Notes under the pieces: generated by a model | What the model was told of the DNA's origin: nothing | Database searches by the model: none | The model's input: only the letters and a program-made list of their open reading frames with translations | Shown here: positions 47,301-61,603 of the stretch, in pieces | How the letters are laid out: each line of letters begins with the position of its first letter | Position numbering within the stretch: position 1 is the first letter of the stretch | Position numbers and translations under genes: made by a program | NCBI GenBank assembly: GCA_024036415.1 | Contig: JAMWET010003607.1 | Location: 109,501-173,500 of the forward strand | Source: Prochilodus magdalenae | Lineage: Eukaryota > Chordata > Actinopteri > Characiformes > Prochilodontidae | Direction: 5' to 3' | Length of the DNA stretch: 64,000 nucleotides

Positions 47301-50300
47301 GATAGATCTCCAGTTCTAAATCATCCTTGTGGTGCTCCCATAGTCTCTGTATTGAGTGTAAGGACGGGAGGTTGTCATAGTTTGGCTTGATAATTGGTGC
47401 TCGATATTTGGTACTCGATATACAATGCTTGATACTTGGTGCTCGATGTTTGGTACTCGATATACAATGCTTGGTACTTGGTGCTCGAGATATAGATATA
47501 ATTCCTAACAGGATCGTTTAAGATCATCCGTATGGTGTACTCAGCAGACAGAGCTAAGAAACCGATAGAATCAGCCAGTTTGGCCACTTTGGGCTTGTAC
47601 TAGTTGCGTACCGTGATAAAGCTAATCTGCTGCGTTCTATGTGCCATCCGCTGCCAAAAAGCAGCCTATCAGCTGATTCAGGCCAGAGTGCAGCGCAGCA
47701 GAGGCACGCCTCCAGCCAGTGCTCATAGGCAGGCCTGTATTCTCCTGCATGCTTGTGGTTAATGACTCATTTGTCTCTGATTAATATTTGAACACATCTG
47801 AGCTCGGTCTTTGAGCGGTTGTGAACAGATCGGAAGCTGTGACGCTAACCAGCAACGTTCGTGTTGTGGCCGCCGTTTACTCAGGCCTCCCCCCAAAGAG
47901 TGTGAGTGTCTGGGCTGCTCCCCCCCCCTTTAGGCTGTATCTGCTGTGAGCGCAGCCTCTCTGGGAGGGAGCCCTCAGACTTGGCAGGAGAGGCACTCTT
48001 CAAAGCAGCTTGGCAGCCATCTTTGAGTGGAGTTTGAAAGCAAGCTCAGGCTAGCATAACTTTGGAGTAGTGAGGAGTAAGGCCGGAGGGCTAATGCACA
48101 TTAGCGTGTTGTATAGTATAGCAGAGATGAATTTTGAGAGGAGCACTTATACCTGTATTTGTTGTCCTTGTTTTGCGGGACCCCCACCCCCCTCATTCAT
48201 GTCAAAGTGAAAGCCAGACGCCCTCCAGCTTTCTCTGATCCTCTGGCATGCTGCAGGATCATGCTGCTCATACAAAATGGTGGCAGCTGTGCCTCTTGTT
48301 TCATCCCAGCCTGAACGAGACGGCGCTCGGCGGGGCTCGCTAATGTCCGCTAATCTGTGAAAAGGATATAAACGGTTGTGTCTGAGGATTGTCCGAGCAG
48401 TGGCTAGTTTGCCGAGGTGTTTCATTGCAGTTCTAATATTATTAATCAGTATTTTGCAGAGATATTAATTTATTTATGCTGTTTGTAAGGAAGCACTGGT
48501 ACTGGAATTGCACATGCACAGTATTTCTCATATATACCAAAGCATAATCTCTTCGGTAATGTGTATTAGGGGATTAAGACTAAGGCCCAATCCCATTTCT
48601 GATTTTTAGACCTACCCCTTGTTTTTCGAGTGTAACCCTCTACCTTGAAACTTGAGTTATATGGGGTAGTGGTTGAAATCTCCCCCTTGTGGAGTCTGGC
48701 AACGCTTCAAGAACTGGATACGTCATCAGTTGTCATCAGCAGCTTTCATGTAAAAAGACAAAGCAAAAACTACATGACTTCATTAAAAGGCTACTAGTGG
48801 TGCTCTGTAGGCAAGTCTGCCATGATGCCAGAGGAGGGTACAGTTCAGCTACTTCAGGACTTTTATGCCTCTGAAATTGCCTGGCAGTCAACTAATGAGC
48901 TCTAGTTGGCCAAGTGTGAATTTGACTGTGTGCTGTCTAACTTGGTGCACCCTGCTTAGCCTTAGCATGTAGAAAAATTGGGCCTAAACTCTGGGTTAGT
49001 CTTCAGGCGGGACGCTTGTTTCCATTGTGTGACAAATGAGTGAATACATACACAGTGCAGGGGTGAGTCCAGTGTTGTGCAGCGCTGGTAATGTGCTAAT
49101 ATGTTTGCATGCTTTATTTGTATGTTGTCTGCTTGATTGAGTTTATTGCAAGCTGTTGTGCTTAGCCGTCTGGTATTGTCTCCTTGTTTGCATCTGCCCT
49201 AAACTGGACCTTTTTGCTCTTCTAACCGCAGGTTTGGATCACGCTGGTCTGGACCCTCAGTATGAGAATTCCCCCTGGAGTTCTGGATCACCGTGCAGCG
49301 ACTCTAACAGCAACTGGGGCAAAGTCATTGTAGACGGCTGTGATAAGGGACCCTGGCCCTCCATCAGCGGTAGCGACCCGGAGTTAGCCTCAGAATGTAT
49401 GGACGCTGACTCTGCTTCCAGCTCTGGGTCTGAGAAAAACCTCAGTATGATGGCATCTGGGATTGCTGGCGGTGACGGCAATGGCAATAGGCAAGGTTCT
49501 CATTTTATGGTTGCAAATGGCAGCAATAACGTGGCTAACGGGAGCGTTAAGGGGCCGTGGGGCGTACCCAACGGCTCAATGCTAAGCACATGTCAAGGCT
49601 CTGGGGATAGCTCCAGTGGCAAGCTGGCAGAAGGTAGTCACGGAAAGATGAATGCATGGGGTACCCAAGGTCCCTCAACCAATGGAGGTATAAATCCAAG
49701 CACTTTGAACCCAAATGCCAACCATGGTGCCTGGCCCGTTCTGCAGAACACAGGGCCCAACCCCCACGGGCCTGTGGGCAATGGGAATGGGGGCACCAAC
49801 ACTCAACGAAGCACCATAGGTCAGACCCCCAGCATGCAGAGTATTAGCTCCAAGATGTCCTGGGGAAGCCTGCAGGAAAGCGTTGCGGAATCCGAAGTCA
49901 ATGGTACAAACAAGGTTCTAAGTGGGCAGCCTCAAAACCTTAACACTGAATTTAATGGACCAAATAACACTACTAACACGATGACCTCTAGTTTACCAAA
50001 CTCTACAGGTTCAGTGCAGATGAATGAACAGCCCCCAGGGCACCGAGCCTGGCCTGCGAGCACAGGGGGCTCCCCTCAGCTCCAAACTTCTCCAGTCTCT
50101 AATGGCACTTCCATTTCTCAGCATGGCAATGGCGAGGGAATGAACAGCAGCAGCGGGTCTTATGGTACAGCGTGGGGTGCTACCCCCGGCACTAATTACT
50201 CTGGAGACAAAGGTCCTGTCCCTAAAGGCCAAGCTGTGGGCGACACTGTGAACGCAACTCTAATGCAGTCCGGAGCCAACGGCTCCTCTGTGAGCGCTAC

Positions 50301-53300
50301 TTCTTCTTCCTCTTCTTCTTCTTTCAAGAATAATAATAACGGTATGGGCGGCCGTGGAGGAGGCTGGGATACGGGGTCCGCTCCCACGCCGAGCATGACT
50401 TGGGGAGCAGGGAACAGCGTGGGTCTAGCTGGACCCCCCCAACCCTGGGGCAGTGCCTCCTCGTCCTCTTCGTCCTCCTCGTCCTCTTCGAACACTGGCA
50501 CTAAGGTCTCGAATGGCGAGTGGAACGCATTGCCCAGCAACAATCAGCATTCCAGTGATGGAACGAATGGGAGCAGGAAGGGAACAAATGGATGGAAGTC
50601 CTTGGAGGATGACGCTCTTGGCTTGGGGAGTGCTGGTCAGTCATCCCAAGGCAGCACATGGAACAAATCTACAGGCAGCGAAGGAAGTGGGGAAAGCTCA
50701 GCAGGTCGTAGCGAGAGAGACGGGCAACGAAGTGGCAACCGTAGAAGGGGCAACCAGCAGAATATGATACAAGCGGCTCTCTCCCGAATCGACGTGGACC
50801 CGAGGGTGCTGTCCAACACTGGATGGGGCCAGACCCCTGTCCGCCAGAACACTGCCTGGGATGTCTCTAGCTCCGACAAGAAGACCGGAAATGCGCCACA
50901 GGGCTGGGGTAACCCTCCTGCCCAGCAGTCCAACTCAGGTGGGTGGGGAGATGGGCCTAGCACCAACAGTAGCGACTCTGGCTGGGGCGAGCAGAAGCAA
51001 ACCTCAGGATGGGGAGAAAACACGAAGACCCCCACAGGCCAGAATGGCTGGGATGATTCTTCCGGTGGAACAAGCAAGGGCAGCTCCTCTTGGGGAAGTG
51101 GCAAAGATGACAAGTCCTCGTCCTGGAATAATGGGCCGAAGGCAAAGCAGACGTGGGGTGGTTCCTCATCTGGAGAGGGCTGGGGTGGAGAAAGCTCAAG
51201 AGGAAACCATTGGGGAGAGCCCCAGAAGGCCAACTCGGGAGGTTGGGACAGGGACAGCGACAGCGACCGTTCCGGTTCAGGCTGGAGCGAGACGGGCCGC
51301 TGCAATCCAAGCAACACCTGGGGAAGCAATGGAGGAGCCAGTACCGCTGATCAAGGTGGCCCTGCTAGTGGATGGGGAGAACCAGTGAAGACCAACAATC
51401 AAAACCAAGGCTGGGGTGAGCCAATCAAACCAAACCACTCCAACCCAGCCTGGGGTGATTCTGCTAAGCCTAACAACCCTTCGGAGTGGGGCAAATCCCA
51501 GGATACCAACATGGGAACCTTCAGGGCAGGGAATGCCTCTCAAACCAGTTCCCAGAACAAGCCATCAGGTTGGTTGGGAGGTCCGATGCCGGCCGCTACG
51601 AAAGAAGAGGAACCTACCGGTTGGGAAGAGCCATCTCCCGAGTCTGTCCGCCGCAGGATGGAGATCGATGATGGGACTTCTGCATGGGGAGACCCCAGCA
51701 AATACAACTATAGCAACGTGAACATGTGGAATAAGAACAGCTCGGCAGAGCAGGATGGAATGGCTGGCTCTCAGCAGCAGCAGCAGCAGCAGCAGCAGCC
51801 TCCCCCACAAGCCCCGACCTCCATGGTGCAGAAGGAGAAAAGCAGTAGCTCAGGTACGTGTCTGTTCTTTTTCCTATTCTTCCCTCCGAGCCTTGCAGGC
51901 TGTGTTTATTTATAGCTGTGTAGTCATACCTCTGGAATTTCTCTGGACGCTCTCCTCCCTCCTGCTTGCTCCTCGGTACTTGCGCAGGCAAAGCTTCTCA
52001 TTGTTACGACCAACAAGGATTTGTGCAGGCCCACAGAAAGGTTCTCTTTGTGGTGTTTGAGAGGTACTAGGCGTGTAACAGCAGCACTCTATCAGAAGGT
52101 CAGGTTTTGGCCGTGGATGAGCTGCGCTCGGGGGAAAAATAAGCTCAGGTTGCGCTGTAACTGAAGGTGCAGTCATATGCTAGCAACTTGAGTCGAAGGA
52201 CGCAAACGACTGGGGCTATTTCAGTAGGAAGAATTCAGGGCATCTGCTGGACGGTGAAAGTGCAGAAAACCTTCGGTCTACAGATGTAAGCCGATCCTTT
52301 GTCAGGACTTCAAAGTAAACAAAGCTTACATAAGCATGTTTATACGGGGTGGGGGGAGGTGTAGTGGGCGAACTGGCCTGGGAGCTGATTGGTACACCCC
52401 CGCGCCGTCCGGTAACTTGCTCTCCTGAGAGTGAAGATAAACACTTCTTCTTTACTTTCTGTTGCAGTTTCTACGTTAAAGCTGAGAGCTGCTACGTACA
52501 GGTCTGTCTGTGGGAAGGGCACACTAGGTATCAAAACAAAAGGTCCATTCTAAAGGAGAGTTAGGAATTCCTGCTTTCAGTTTTCCTGAGTGATTAAGAG
52601 CGGGTTTGGTGTGAGATGGTTCACATGTTCTTTAGTGGTGGTGGGAACCAGGGTTCTCCATGTTTCTCCATGGAAAACCTGGAAGTAATACGTTTCCTTT
52701 AGGGGGAATATTTTACCTCACAGCGCCCTGCAGCCTGTATCCCTCCACCATGAATGGAGTTTAAGGCTGACATCTTCTCCAAACTATCATAAACAGCGTC
52801 TTAGACATCAGGCAGCGTATTCATAACCATCTCATGTAGTAACTTTGTGTGGGAGCTTTTAGAGGGGGACGTCTGGTTGCCTTCACCTCCACTGTGAACA
52901 GTTCTGGTTTGGTAAGTCTGTCCAGTAACCTAACCACTCAATCTGTTTACATCTCAGCTGCTTAATTATGCCGTAAATTCGCTCCTAAAAGTTGTTCCCG
53001 GTGACCGCTAGGCGGTTGAGTTTTGGTTTTTTATGACCAAACCTGGATTCCAAAAGTAAAGCTGGGTTTGTGGAAGTAAACAATGACAGCTGCTGTGGGC
53101 TGTCGTTGACGGAAGACGTGCCTTTACTTTTCTACAGGAATGTCAGAGTTCAGCGTTCAGTTGTTCAGTCACTGTCTGGGCCGGCTGTGTTTGTAGGGCC
53201 CCGGAGCTGCAGGGGCTGTTTGAGATGTGGTTGCATGTCTTTGCAAGCCTGGAGGAATTCTTCCTGGGTTTTTTTTTTTTTTTTGGACCATGTAAGCTTT

Positions 53301-56300
53301 TAATCACGTCTCACTGCTTGTCTCTTTATGTTCCTCAAAGTTCCCGGGACTCGGTGGGTTTTGAAAGCGGCGTTTCACTGTTTCAGCTAAGGTGAAAGAT
53401 GTTATGTAAACGGGGCGGTTTGCAGAGCAGCATCCCAAGTCAGACCTGTTCACGGTGTTTGGTTAATGGAACCAGATGCCCCCCCCCCCTAAATGCTCCC
53501 TCACAAATTTGCTACATAATATGATGATGCAGATATGAAATGCTGCCTGATGTCCGTTAATGGCGCAGGGGGATGTGCAGGGTGCTATGTGTGGTTGGAT
53601 AGGCGGACCCGATCATCAGTCAGTTCGAGAACATTAGTCTGAGCTGGTCAGTTTTAGAGCTCTGTGGATTCGAGAACCTTTAACACCTTACTGAGTCATA
53701 TTGATCCTGAGGCCACGTCTAGATGCTGGTACATGTGTAGCACCATGGCACTGACTGATCCTGAGTCTCTTTGTATTTGCAGGGTGGGGAGAGCCATATG
53801 GTGGTCCGCAGAAGATGGAGTCCTCGACGTGGGGCGAGCCTGCAGCCCCACCTGTCACTGTGGACAATGGCACGGCTGCCTGGGGAAAGCCAATGGAGAC
53901 AGGCTCCAGCTGGGAGGACTCGAGCAGGGACAGCGGCGCAGGCAGCGGCTGGGGCGGGGCGCCCATGGCTCCACCCACGCAGCACAAACCTGGTGAGTCC
54001 TGAGCCCATCTGTGCCAGTCAAGGGCATCATTAATGGATTACGGGTGGTCTCTTAAATCTCGCTCGGCAGCGCTTATTGGCGCGTGGGTGGTGGTGTGGT
54101 GTTCAGTGTGTGACCACTAAAAGCCCGTCTACTGTGTACAGTCACAACAGCACCACATGGTGCCAATTCAGACTCGTTAACCCCTTCATCCCTACTGTAC
54201 CCCGTGTACATGTTTGTTGTTATAGTGGTTTCTAATACACATGTATGACATTTAATCACAGATTTTTAGAGGCTGAATTATTTCACACACTCTCAGCCAC
54301 AAATCTCCTCTTCACTAGCATTTATACACCCAGCTGTATCCATGCCTATATTCCGAATGTTGTTGTTTTTTTTTTTTTTGCATCACCTGTAGCCTGAGTT
54401 GTGGATTATTAATGCGTAAAAACTGAGTTCTTTATGGCTGTTGACAGTATGGATGCACCAGTCCTACATACGTACGTACATACATACATACATACATACA
54501 TACATACATACATACATACATACATACTTTTTTTTTTTTTTTTTTTAAGTTTCAAATGAGTAAACCGTATACCGTATGTTGGAAGACATAATGCACTAGG
54601 ATTGAGATTAACACTACTTTACTAATCTTATTCATACAGCTGTCTCTCTGACTCCATGTTGTTGTTCCTGTTCGTAAGTCAAGTCTTCTGTAAGGTCTCG
54701 GGTTCCTGCAGATCCACCTCCGGCCACTCAGGGGTGACAAAGGGCAACCAAAGAGCTACCAAGCAAACGCTACACCTGCAGCTCATGCTTCTTAAGCGTG
54801 AGAGTACTGGCTCTTGGTTGCTCAAGAGTTAGTGGTAGTTGCGTCCTATCGGCCCCATGGATCGGCCTAATTATCCGATGGCTTTATATTAGAACCGATT
54901 TGTGATCCTAAAACAGGATCGGTGCATGCCTAACCACAACACACATTGATCATCCCCCAACCTCAGAGAACCTGTAAACCACCGTATCTGAAACCTTAAC
55001 TGTGTCTCCTTTGTTCCACCCCTTTCTCCCCTCTAGGACCCAAACCTATGCAAGACAGCTGGGGTGGAGAGGAGGTGTCGATGCCTGGAACGTCCAACTG
55101 GGGGGAGGAGGAGGAAGAGGTGGAGATCGGCATGTGGAACAATAACACATCACAGGAAATGAATCAGACTGGAAACTGGTCCTACATGAAGAAGATGCCT
55201 CCTAAGGTAGTTTAATCCGAACCACCATTCTCTGACCATGTTCTAGAAATGAGGACCTCCATCGTCATGTCCACAGGGCTTTAGCTAGGAAACACACTGA
55301 GGGTTGCTGAAAAGCATCAACATGGTGGTTCACAAATATCAGCTTTGTTTGTTCACCTCTGTGTTTCAAACTCAGCCAGTTTCGCTTAATCCGTCACAAT
55401 GAGTGCAGACGATGCCAGAGCTTGCCCAGGAATACATACAGCTCATGTGTTTTGTTTTCTCCAGATTTAGTGATTGATTGAGCGAAGAAACATGAGCCAT
55501 GTTGTTTCAGGTCTGATACTAATGCTGCACATTTTTTCCAGATGAATAAAGCACCCAGTAAGCCAGACGATCCGTGGATGAACCAGTTTGTGAAGCAGTT
55601 CAACAGTATGAACTTTGCTGTAAGTACACATTCTTTCCCCCACCTGAGGCAGTTCCGCCTAAACTGAACCCTTTAAGCTGAAACTGAAAGTCTGATTTCA
55701 CAAGCATGTTTGTGACAGTTTAGCCATGCTACTAGGGGGGCAATGAGCTTCTAATACTTGTTGGCTACGTAAGATTTACCTGGGGTCCTAGACATGACAC
55801 TCTTGCTTTAAGCTTCACGATTCCATGTTTTTCAGAGGGACTCTTCTGAGGATTCCATGAAGAGCAATAAGATGGACATGCCTGGAGGTAGAACATGTTT
55901 ACTCATTTTATTTAATGCTGTCTTCAAGTTTTTTTTTTTTGTTTTGTTTTTTTTTTTGGTAATTTTTGTTGTTGCTGTGTTTTAACGGTTCAACTTCTCT
56001 GCAGGAATGATGCATGATAAGCGCATGGATGTAGACAAACACATGCTGAATGTGGGAGATTATGGAAAAGGCTCAGTTTCACGCCATCAGATCCATAAAG
56101 ACTCGTCCATGGACCGCAGTCCCTACATGGAGAAGGTTAGTGGGACTTTGCTGCGTCACACCGGCCTGTTTTTCTCCTCTTTGCATCCTTCTCCATCTTG
56201 GCCCTTTAGTGCCCCCTGCTGGAGCTTCACCTGCTTCTTCTTTCCCTGCGTAGTCATTTTAATGTTTAGTGCCATTTGATCTGTGGAGCGTTTGCTCTTA

Positions 56301-59300
56301 GCTGAACTCTCCACTTAGCGTGCCTGCTTGCTCGGAACGCTTCGTACCAGCTCCACAGTACTCTAAAAGCCATAGTTTGCCAAAAGTAGATCAGTCCTTT
56401 CCTCTTGGTCGAAATGTCCAATCGACTAAGACGTGTGCTTCTTTAGCTGTAGCACTGGAGCTTTAAGGCTAATGTTGGTAACAGGTACTGGGAGCATATC
56501 ACTGTGCATACTGGGTTAAAAATATATAACGTGTTAGAATTAACAACCCCATAATTTTCAATTGGGGCTTTTTTAATCCATAAAATTATTATATGTTAAT
56601 ATAAAATTATTATATATTATAAAAAATATAAATATTTTAAACTTCTTTAAGCTTGCTGTGAATTGGAAGGTTTGCACTGCCTCGTTTAGCACATGCATTT
56701 ATAATAATAAAACTAAAGCTAATAATGCTAATGAGTTATTAAAATGCCCAAATAGCTAAAATGCTAACAGATATCCCAATACTCCCCACAAGAGCCATAT
56801 TCGCATTAGTCTGCCTATATGTGCCTGTAGACTTATGAAAATAAAGCTTCCTGAACTACAAATGGTGTAGCAACTTACATCGTCTATAGGGTCCTTTTAG
56901 GAGTAGTGTGTAACCTCTAGTGATGAGATGTGGGTATTGTACCCTGTTGAAACCCTAGAAACTACGATGGGAATCAGGTACCCGATTGATGGAAATGTGC
57001 AGCGCTACTGATAAACATGTTCTATAGTAGAACATTCCAACAAGAGTGGTTCTTCTTTCTACGTCTTGCACTCGGTGCTGTAGGGTCCCCAAATTCAAGC
57101 TGCTGCTTCCAGGTAACAGTGTGAGTGTCTCTACAGCCAGTGTGTCTGTTCTGGGCTCCTGTAGAAACGTAGTGGTGGTAGTATCTGCTGGAAGATTAAC
57201 CGCACCTGTGTATATCTGAAGTTGATCTGTAGATAAGGGTGATTATTTCCTAATGAGGACACGGTTCTGTATGTTCCTAGAGCCACCTTAAATCCCACAC
57301 GCTGATGCTTTAAAGGATCTTTCTGTTCTAATAAGAGTTTGTACACAAACCTTAAGTGCTCACAATTTCCAGCCCATCAGTGTGTCATTTCAGCAGTTTA
57401 GCCCAGCTTATTCACATTAAAGCTAAAATGAGCTTTTAATTGGAGACTGGTTCGTTTGTTTTAATAAGGTTCAGTGCAGGGCCAATGAGAACAGAGCACT
57501 TTTCCATATTAAGATCAGTTACAAACAGCTTGTTTGCGGTCACATGGTAGACATGGATCACAGGACCTTGGTCTGGTTGCTCACACGGGTTCTTCTATTT
57601 GTGAACCATTCTTTGAAATGGATCCAGCACTGAATGTTAGCCTGGTGCTAGCTAATCCAACGAAAGTTTTAAATGTACTGTATTCAGTGTTCCGGGTGAC
57701 TGCTACTGTGTTCAGGTTTGCAAATGTGTTCTAGTCCATGTTTACATATAATAGTGAGTTATAGTCTCTCAGAGGTTCTGAACATGGGTACAAGGTTTTG
57801 AGGCAGTTAGCACTATAGGGATATTAGCTTCCATTACCTTGTTAGCACCATTAGCCTCACAGTCTGTGTTGGATGTGGGAGGGGATGGCTGATTTAGACC
57901 TTTGGCTGAACTGTCGCTTTAACAGACTAGAGGTTTCTTCTGTTTCTGTGGACTCTGTTTTCTTCTGCTTGTTTCTGCGGCTGCCGCTAACAGAGCTTCT
58001 CTCTTCTGTGTGTTGGTGGTCTCCTTCTCTCTGGGCTTTTCCCTGGTGTTTTTCCTGCCGCCGCTGCTCCTCCTCCTCTTCCTCTCTGCTTGGCCTGCGC
58101 TTCAGCTTTCTGCCTACGATAGCTCTCTAGCAGAGGAACCCCAGAACGCACACAACAGCATGAGCTTTTCCCCTTCAAACTCTGCACAACCTAACCAGTG
58201 CCTTGGGTCCAACCCAGGGTCTAGCCCCGCCTTGGTTAGACAGGTGAGTCTCTGCGGCCTCCAGCTTAACTCTGAAGATGTACGTATCGGGAGCTCCACT
58301 GGAGTGAAAGCCGTTGGTGCTGTGAAGCTAATATGACATTTTAGCGTCTCAAGTTTCTCACTTCACTTGCACGCCACAGTGCCATCCCGGCTGAATGGTG
58401 TGACAGAAGTGTCACTAAGTCAGGAAGTTTGATTTCAGAGTTCACGTCTGTGCTACTCCCAGACCTATCATTCAGTTTAGCAGCTTGGGGTCTGTATTAA
58501 AGTGTGTCTAGCAGCTGGAATGATGTCTGAGGGGGCTGCGTATAACTGTTACTCTGTTTAAAGTTCTGTGAAACAGGAGTGCCACATGTGGCTGAGAACT
58601 AGTAGCAGTGCAGTTATGCTAGCCGTGCTATCTGAAGTTTGAACCGAGGTCTGTACTCGGTCTTCTGTTTACAATCCAGTCTAATGAGCTTCATCCATGA
58701 GATGATGGCCGACCCACATCTAGCTCACCCCGGCTGGGTTGTGGTTTACAAAACAGCTAAAAGACTTTACATCACATTAGTGGTTTTGGTTCAGTCTGTT
58801 CTCGCTGAAGTCACTGCTCCACTGTACGGTACTGGTTGAACCCCAGCTCTTATTTGGTTCTCCCTTAAGCAAACATGCTTATTGTTGGCATCACCGCTGT
58901 CTAGGTTACAGGTGATGTAAAACCACTGCAGGCTCCTGACCTGTAGGAGTGAATAGTTACCATCAAAATAAACACGTAACCTGGCTAACTTACACTAGCT
59001 TGCAGGTTAGCATAGTCTTTTGTTGTTGCTTTTAAACACCGGTCTCATGGTCTGAACTGGAGTCATGTGTCCTGCTGTCTGTTCTGAACGGAGTCTCCAT
59101 GTGATGAGTGTCATGTGGTGTGTCTGTAAAGACCATCTACACTGAACGGAGACTGAATCTGCAATACGAAACACAAGTACCTGCTGCTAAAATGTGTAAG
59201 GTGCATAACTTCTGCAGCATTTTTGGCCTCACTGCTGCACTGTATGTGTATGTGCAGTACTCTAAATCTGAAACTTTAATTAGGCCCAAATTTAGGAGTC

Positions 59301-61537
59301 CAAATATGAGTAACGACGCTCACTTAATTAGCTGTTAAGTGCCTTTATTGCTTGTCTGTAGATATTCAGGTCTTTTAACAGACTCTCATTATTTTTGTCA
59401 ATGTTGGGGTCTGGTGGAGGATTAGTAGCAGGGTTTGGGTTTAGGGTACATTTAGAATGAATTTAATAGAATTGGAGTTAAGCCCGAGTTACATGTCTGC
59501 ATAAGTGTCACTGAATAATGCTTCTTACATGGTACCTACCTGTACAATCCTTGTATCTATCAATCACAGCTTTTGTCCTTGTTTTTGCTGTTTTTAGAAT
59601 ATGAACATGAACATGTATGGTGGTGGCAATGCAGCAGCACAGGGCCGGAACCCCCAGCAGTCTCCAGCACAACCTCTAAACTCTGCTCAGCCCAATCTCC
59701 GAAACCAAGTGCCTCCTCCACTGCTCCCCTCTCAGGTACACTCAGAACCTCTGGTCCTGAACTCAGGACATTTAACAAACCCCACTGTGCTCTCGTTAGA
59801 TATCTGCACCTTCACGCTGTCTTATTATATACGCCATGTTCTTATAGAGACTGTTAGCGACTGTGTGTCTGTGTTCTACATAGGAGTGTAAAGTAGTGGA
59901 ACGTGTGTTGGGGAACCGTAGAACACTAAGAATTAAATTGTCCCTGTTTTCCAGGTTCCACCATCCCTGTTGAAGTATCCTCCTAGTAACGGTGGTCTGA
60001 ACCCCCTGTTTGGACCCCAGCAGGTGGCCATGCTCAATCAGCTGTCCCAGCTCAACCAGCTCTCACAGCTCTCGCAGCTTAATCAGCTCCAGGTACAGAT
60101 GTAAACCAGCTAGATCAGCTGCAGGTACAGATCTGAGCCAGCTTGATCAGCTGCAGGTACAGATCTGAGCCAGCTTGCTCAGCTGCAGGTACAGATCTGA
60201 GCCAGCTCGATCGCCTGATAAAACAGTTCAGTGAGAAAGGTGGACTTGATTTGTTTGAGTTTAACTGTGTCCATAATGCTGCTAATTTCCTGTTTCGTTT
60301 TTTGCAGCGTCTCCTCATTCAGCAAAAAGCTCAGAATCAGAGAGTGATGCCTGGAAATGGACGCCAGGCGCAGGAGCAGCAGGTGAGCCTATGTTCTAAA
60401 CCGTACAGTGGGCGATGAGGCCAAAAACCTGTGAGATGTGTGTCCATCATTATGTAAGACCATCTTAGTGTTGTATCCTAATGCTCCGTCTAAACTTTTG
60501 TGTCTGTGTGTTCAGGTTCGTGGCCTGGGCACCTCCCAGATGATCCAGCCTCCTCGCCATCTAGACCCTTCCCTGCTGAAGCAGCAGTCCTCCCCTCAAC
60601 CCCCCTCTCTGCACCAGCCTGGCCTCAAGTCCTATATGGACACCTTCATGCCCCCCAGCACCTCCGACCTGCAGAAAGAACAAAACCCCCTAAGCTCCTT
60701 CTCTAACTTCCCTTTAGGTGGGTCCCCTCTAGTGGTGGGAGAGACACCATCTACTACCATGTCTGATTAGAAGTGGGACAATGGTCAAAGATGGATCCTT
60801 GTAGTTTGTTAATGTTCGCTGATGTAGTTTGTGTGAGGTTTTTGTGCGCGTGGTTTGTAAGTCAGGAGGTTGTTATAAACCAGTGTTTACTTATTGATGA
60901 CTTTGATTGAAGATTATTCACAAGGGGGAGCTGTTAGCAAAGATGAAACCACACCAGCAGGATCTTGCTGGTGTGTTTATAGTTTAAGGTTAATTGTGCA
61001 TTAAGGAAATTTACTGTTTTGTGTTACTGACTTTGTGTAGAAAACTTGAGTCTAGACTGAACAGTTTGGTGAGGAGTTGCTCCTCTGTTAGGGGTTAGGA
61101 CATTTTAAGACATCTAAATCTCTCTCTCTCTCTCTAGGCTTGAACTCAAACTTGAATGTAAACAACCTTGATATCGGTAGTGTTGGATTTAAGGAGCCGC
61201 AGTCCCGCCTGAAGAAGTGGACTGCTATGGATATTTCCGTTAACTCGCCACTCGATCAAAACCCCAGCAAACCTGGTAAGTGTTCCATCGGCCACTTGCT
61301 TTCTCGCTTTCTGTGTCATTCTGAGTTTGTGTCAGTGGTCTGAACCCTCTTCCCCTGTAGGTGCTATGTCCTCTGCTATGAGGCTCGAAGACTCCCCTTT
61401 TGGTCCATATGACTTTATGAACCCCAGCAGCTCCCCCATCAGCCCCCCTGGATCGGTGGGGGACGGCTGGCCCAACCGTGCCAAATCACCTCATGGATCC
61501 ACCAATGTCAACTGGCCACCAGGTCTCTGTCTTTTCT

Positions 61538-61603
<66 letters not shown>

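Larger units (their letters stand above)
45950..49231 (+). other. tnrc6a: tnrc6a intron before the GW exon
   Basis: It contains reverse-oriented family A fragments (46312-46385, 47014-47070), a two-unit repeat at 47393-47490 and a complex block at 47640-48430 that may be regulatory. No further coding exon is recognised. Confidence 0.5.
51854..53782 (+). other. tnrc6a: tnrc6a intron
   Basis: Contains two family A repeats in opposite orientation (52600-52905 on -, 53455-53565 on +), a T-run at 53267-53284 and otherwise unique DNA. Confidence 0.8.

Noticed and set aside
49156..49231. ATG at 49156 as start of the large ORF
   Set aside because: The stretch before 49232 has no TNRC6A similarity and ends in a clear acceptor (TCTAACCGCAG); the frame joins the 48-bp exon instead.
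50637..51329. 230-aa antisense ORF opposite the GW exon
   Set aside because: It is the reverse shadow of GW codons (Pro/Gln/Ser-rich); the + strand frame is clearly the conserved one.
61542..61600. (TG)n encoding VCVC or HTHT peptides
   Set aside because: Intronic dinucleotide microsatellite.
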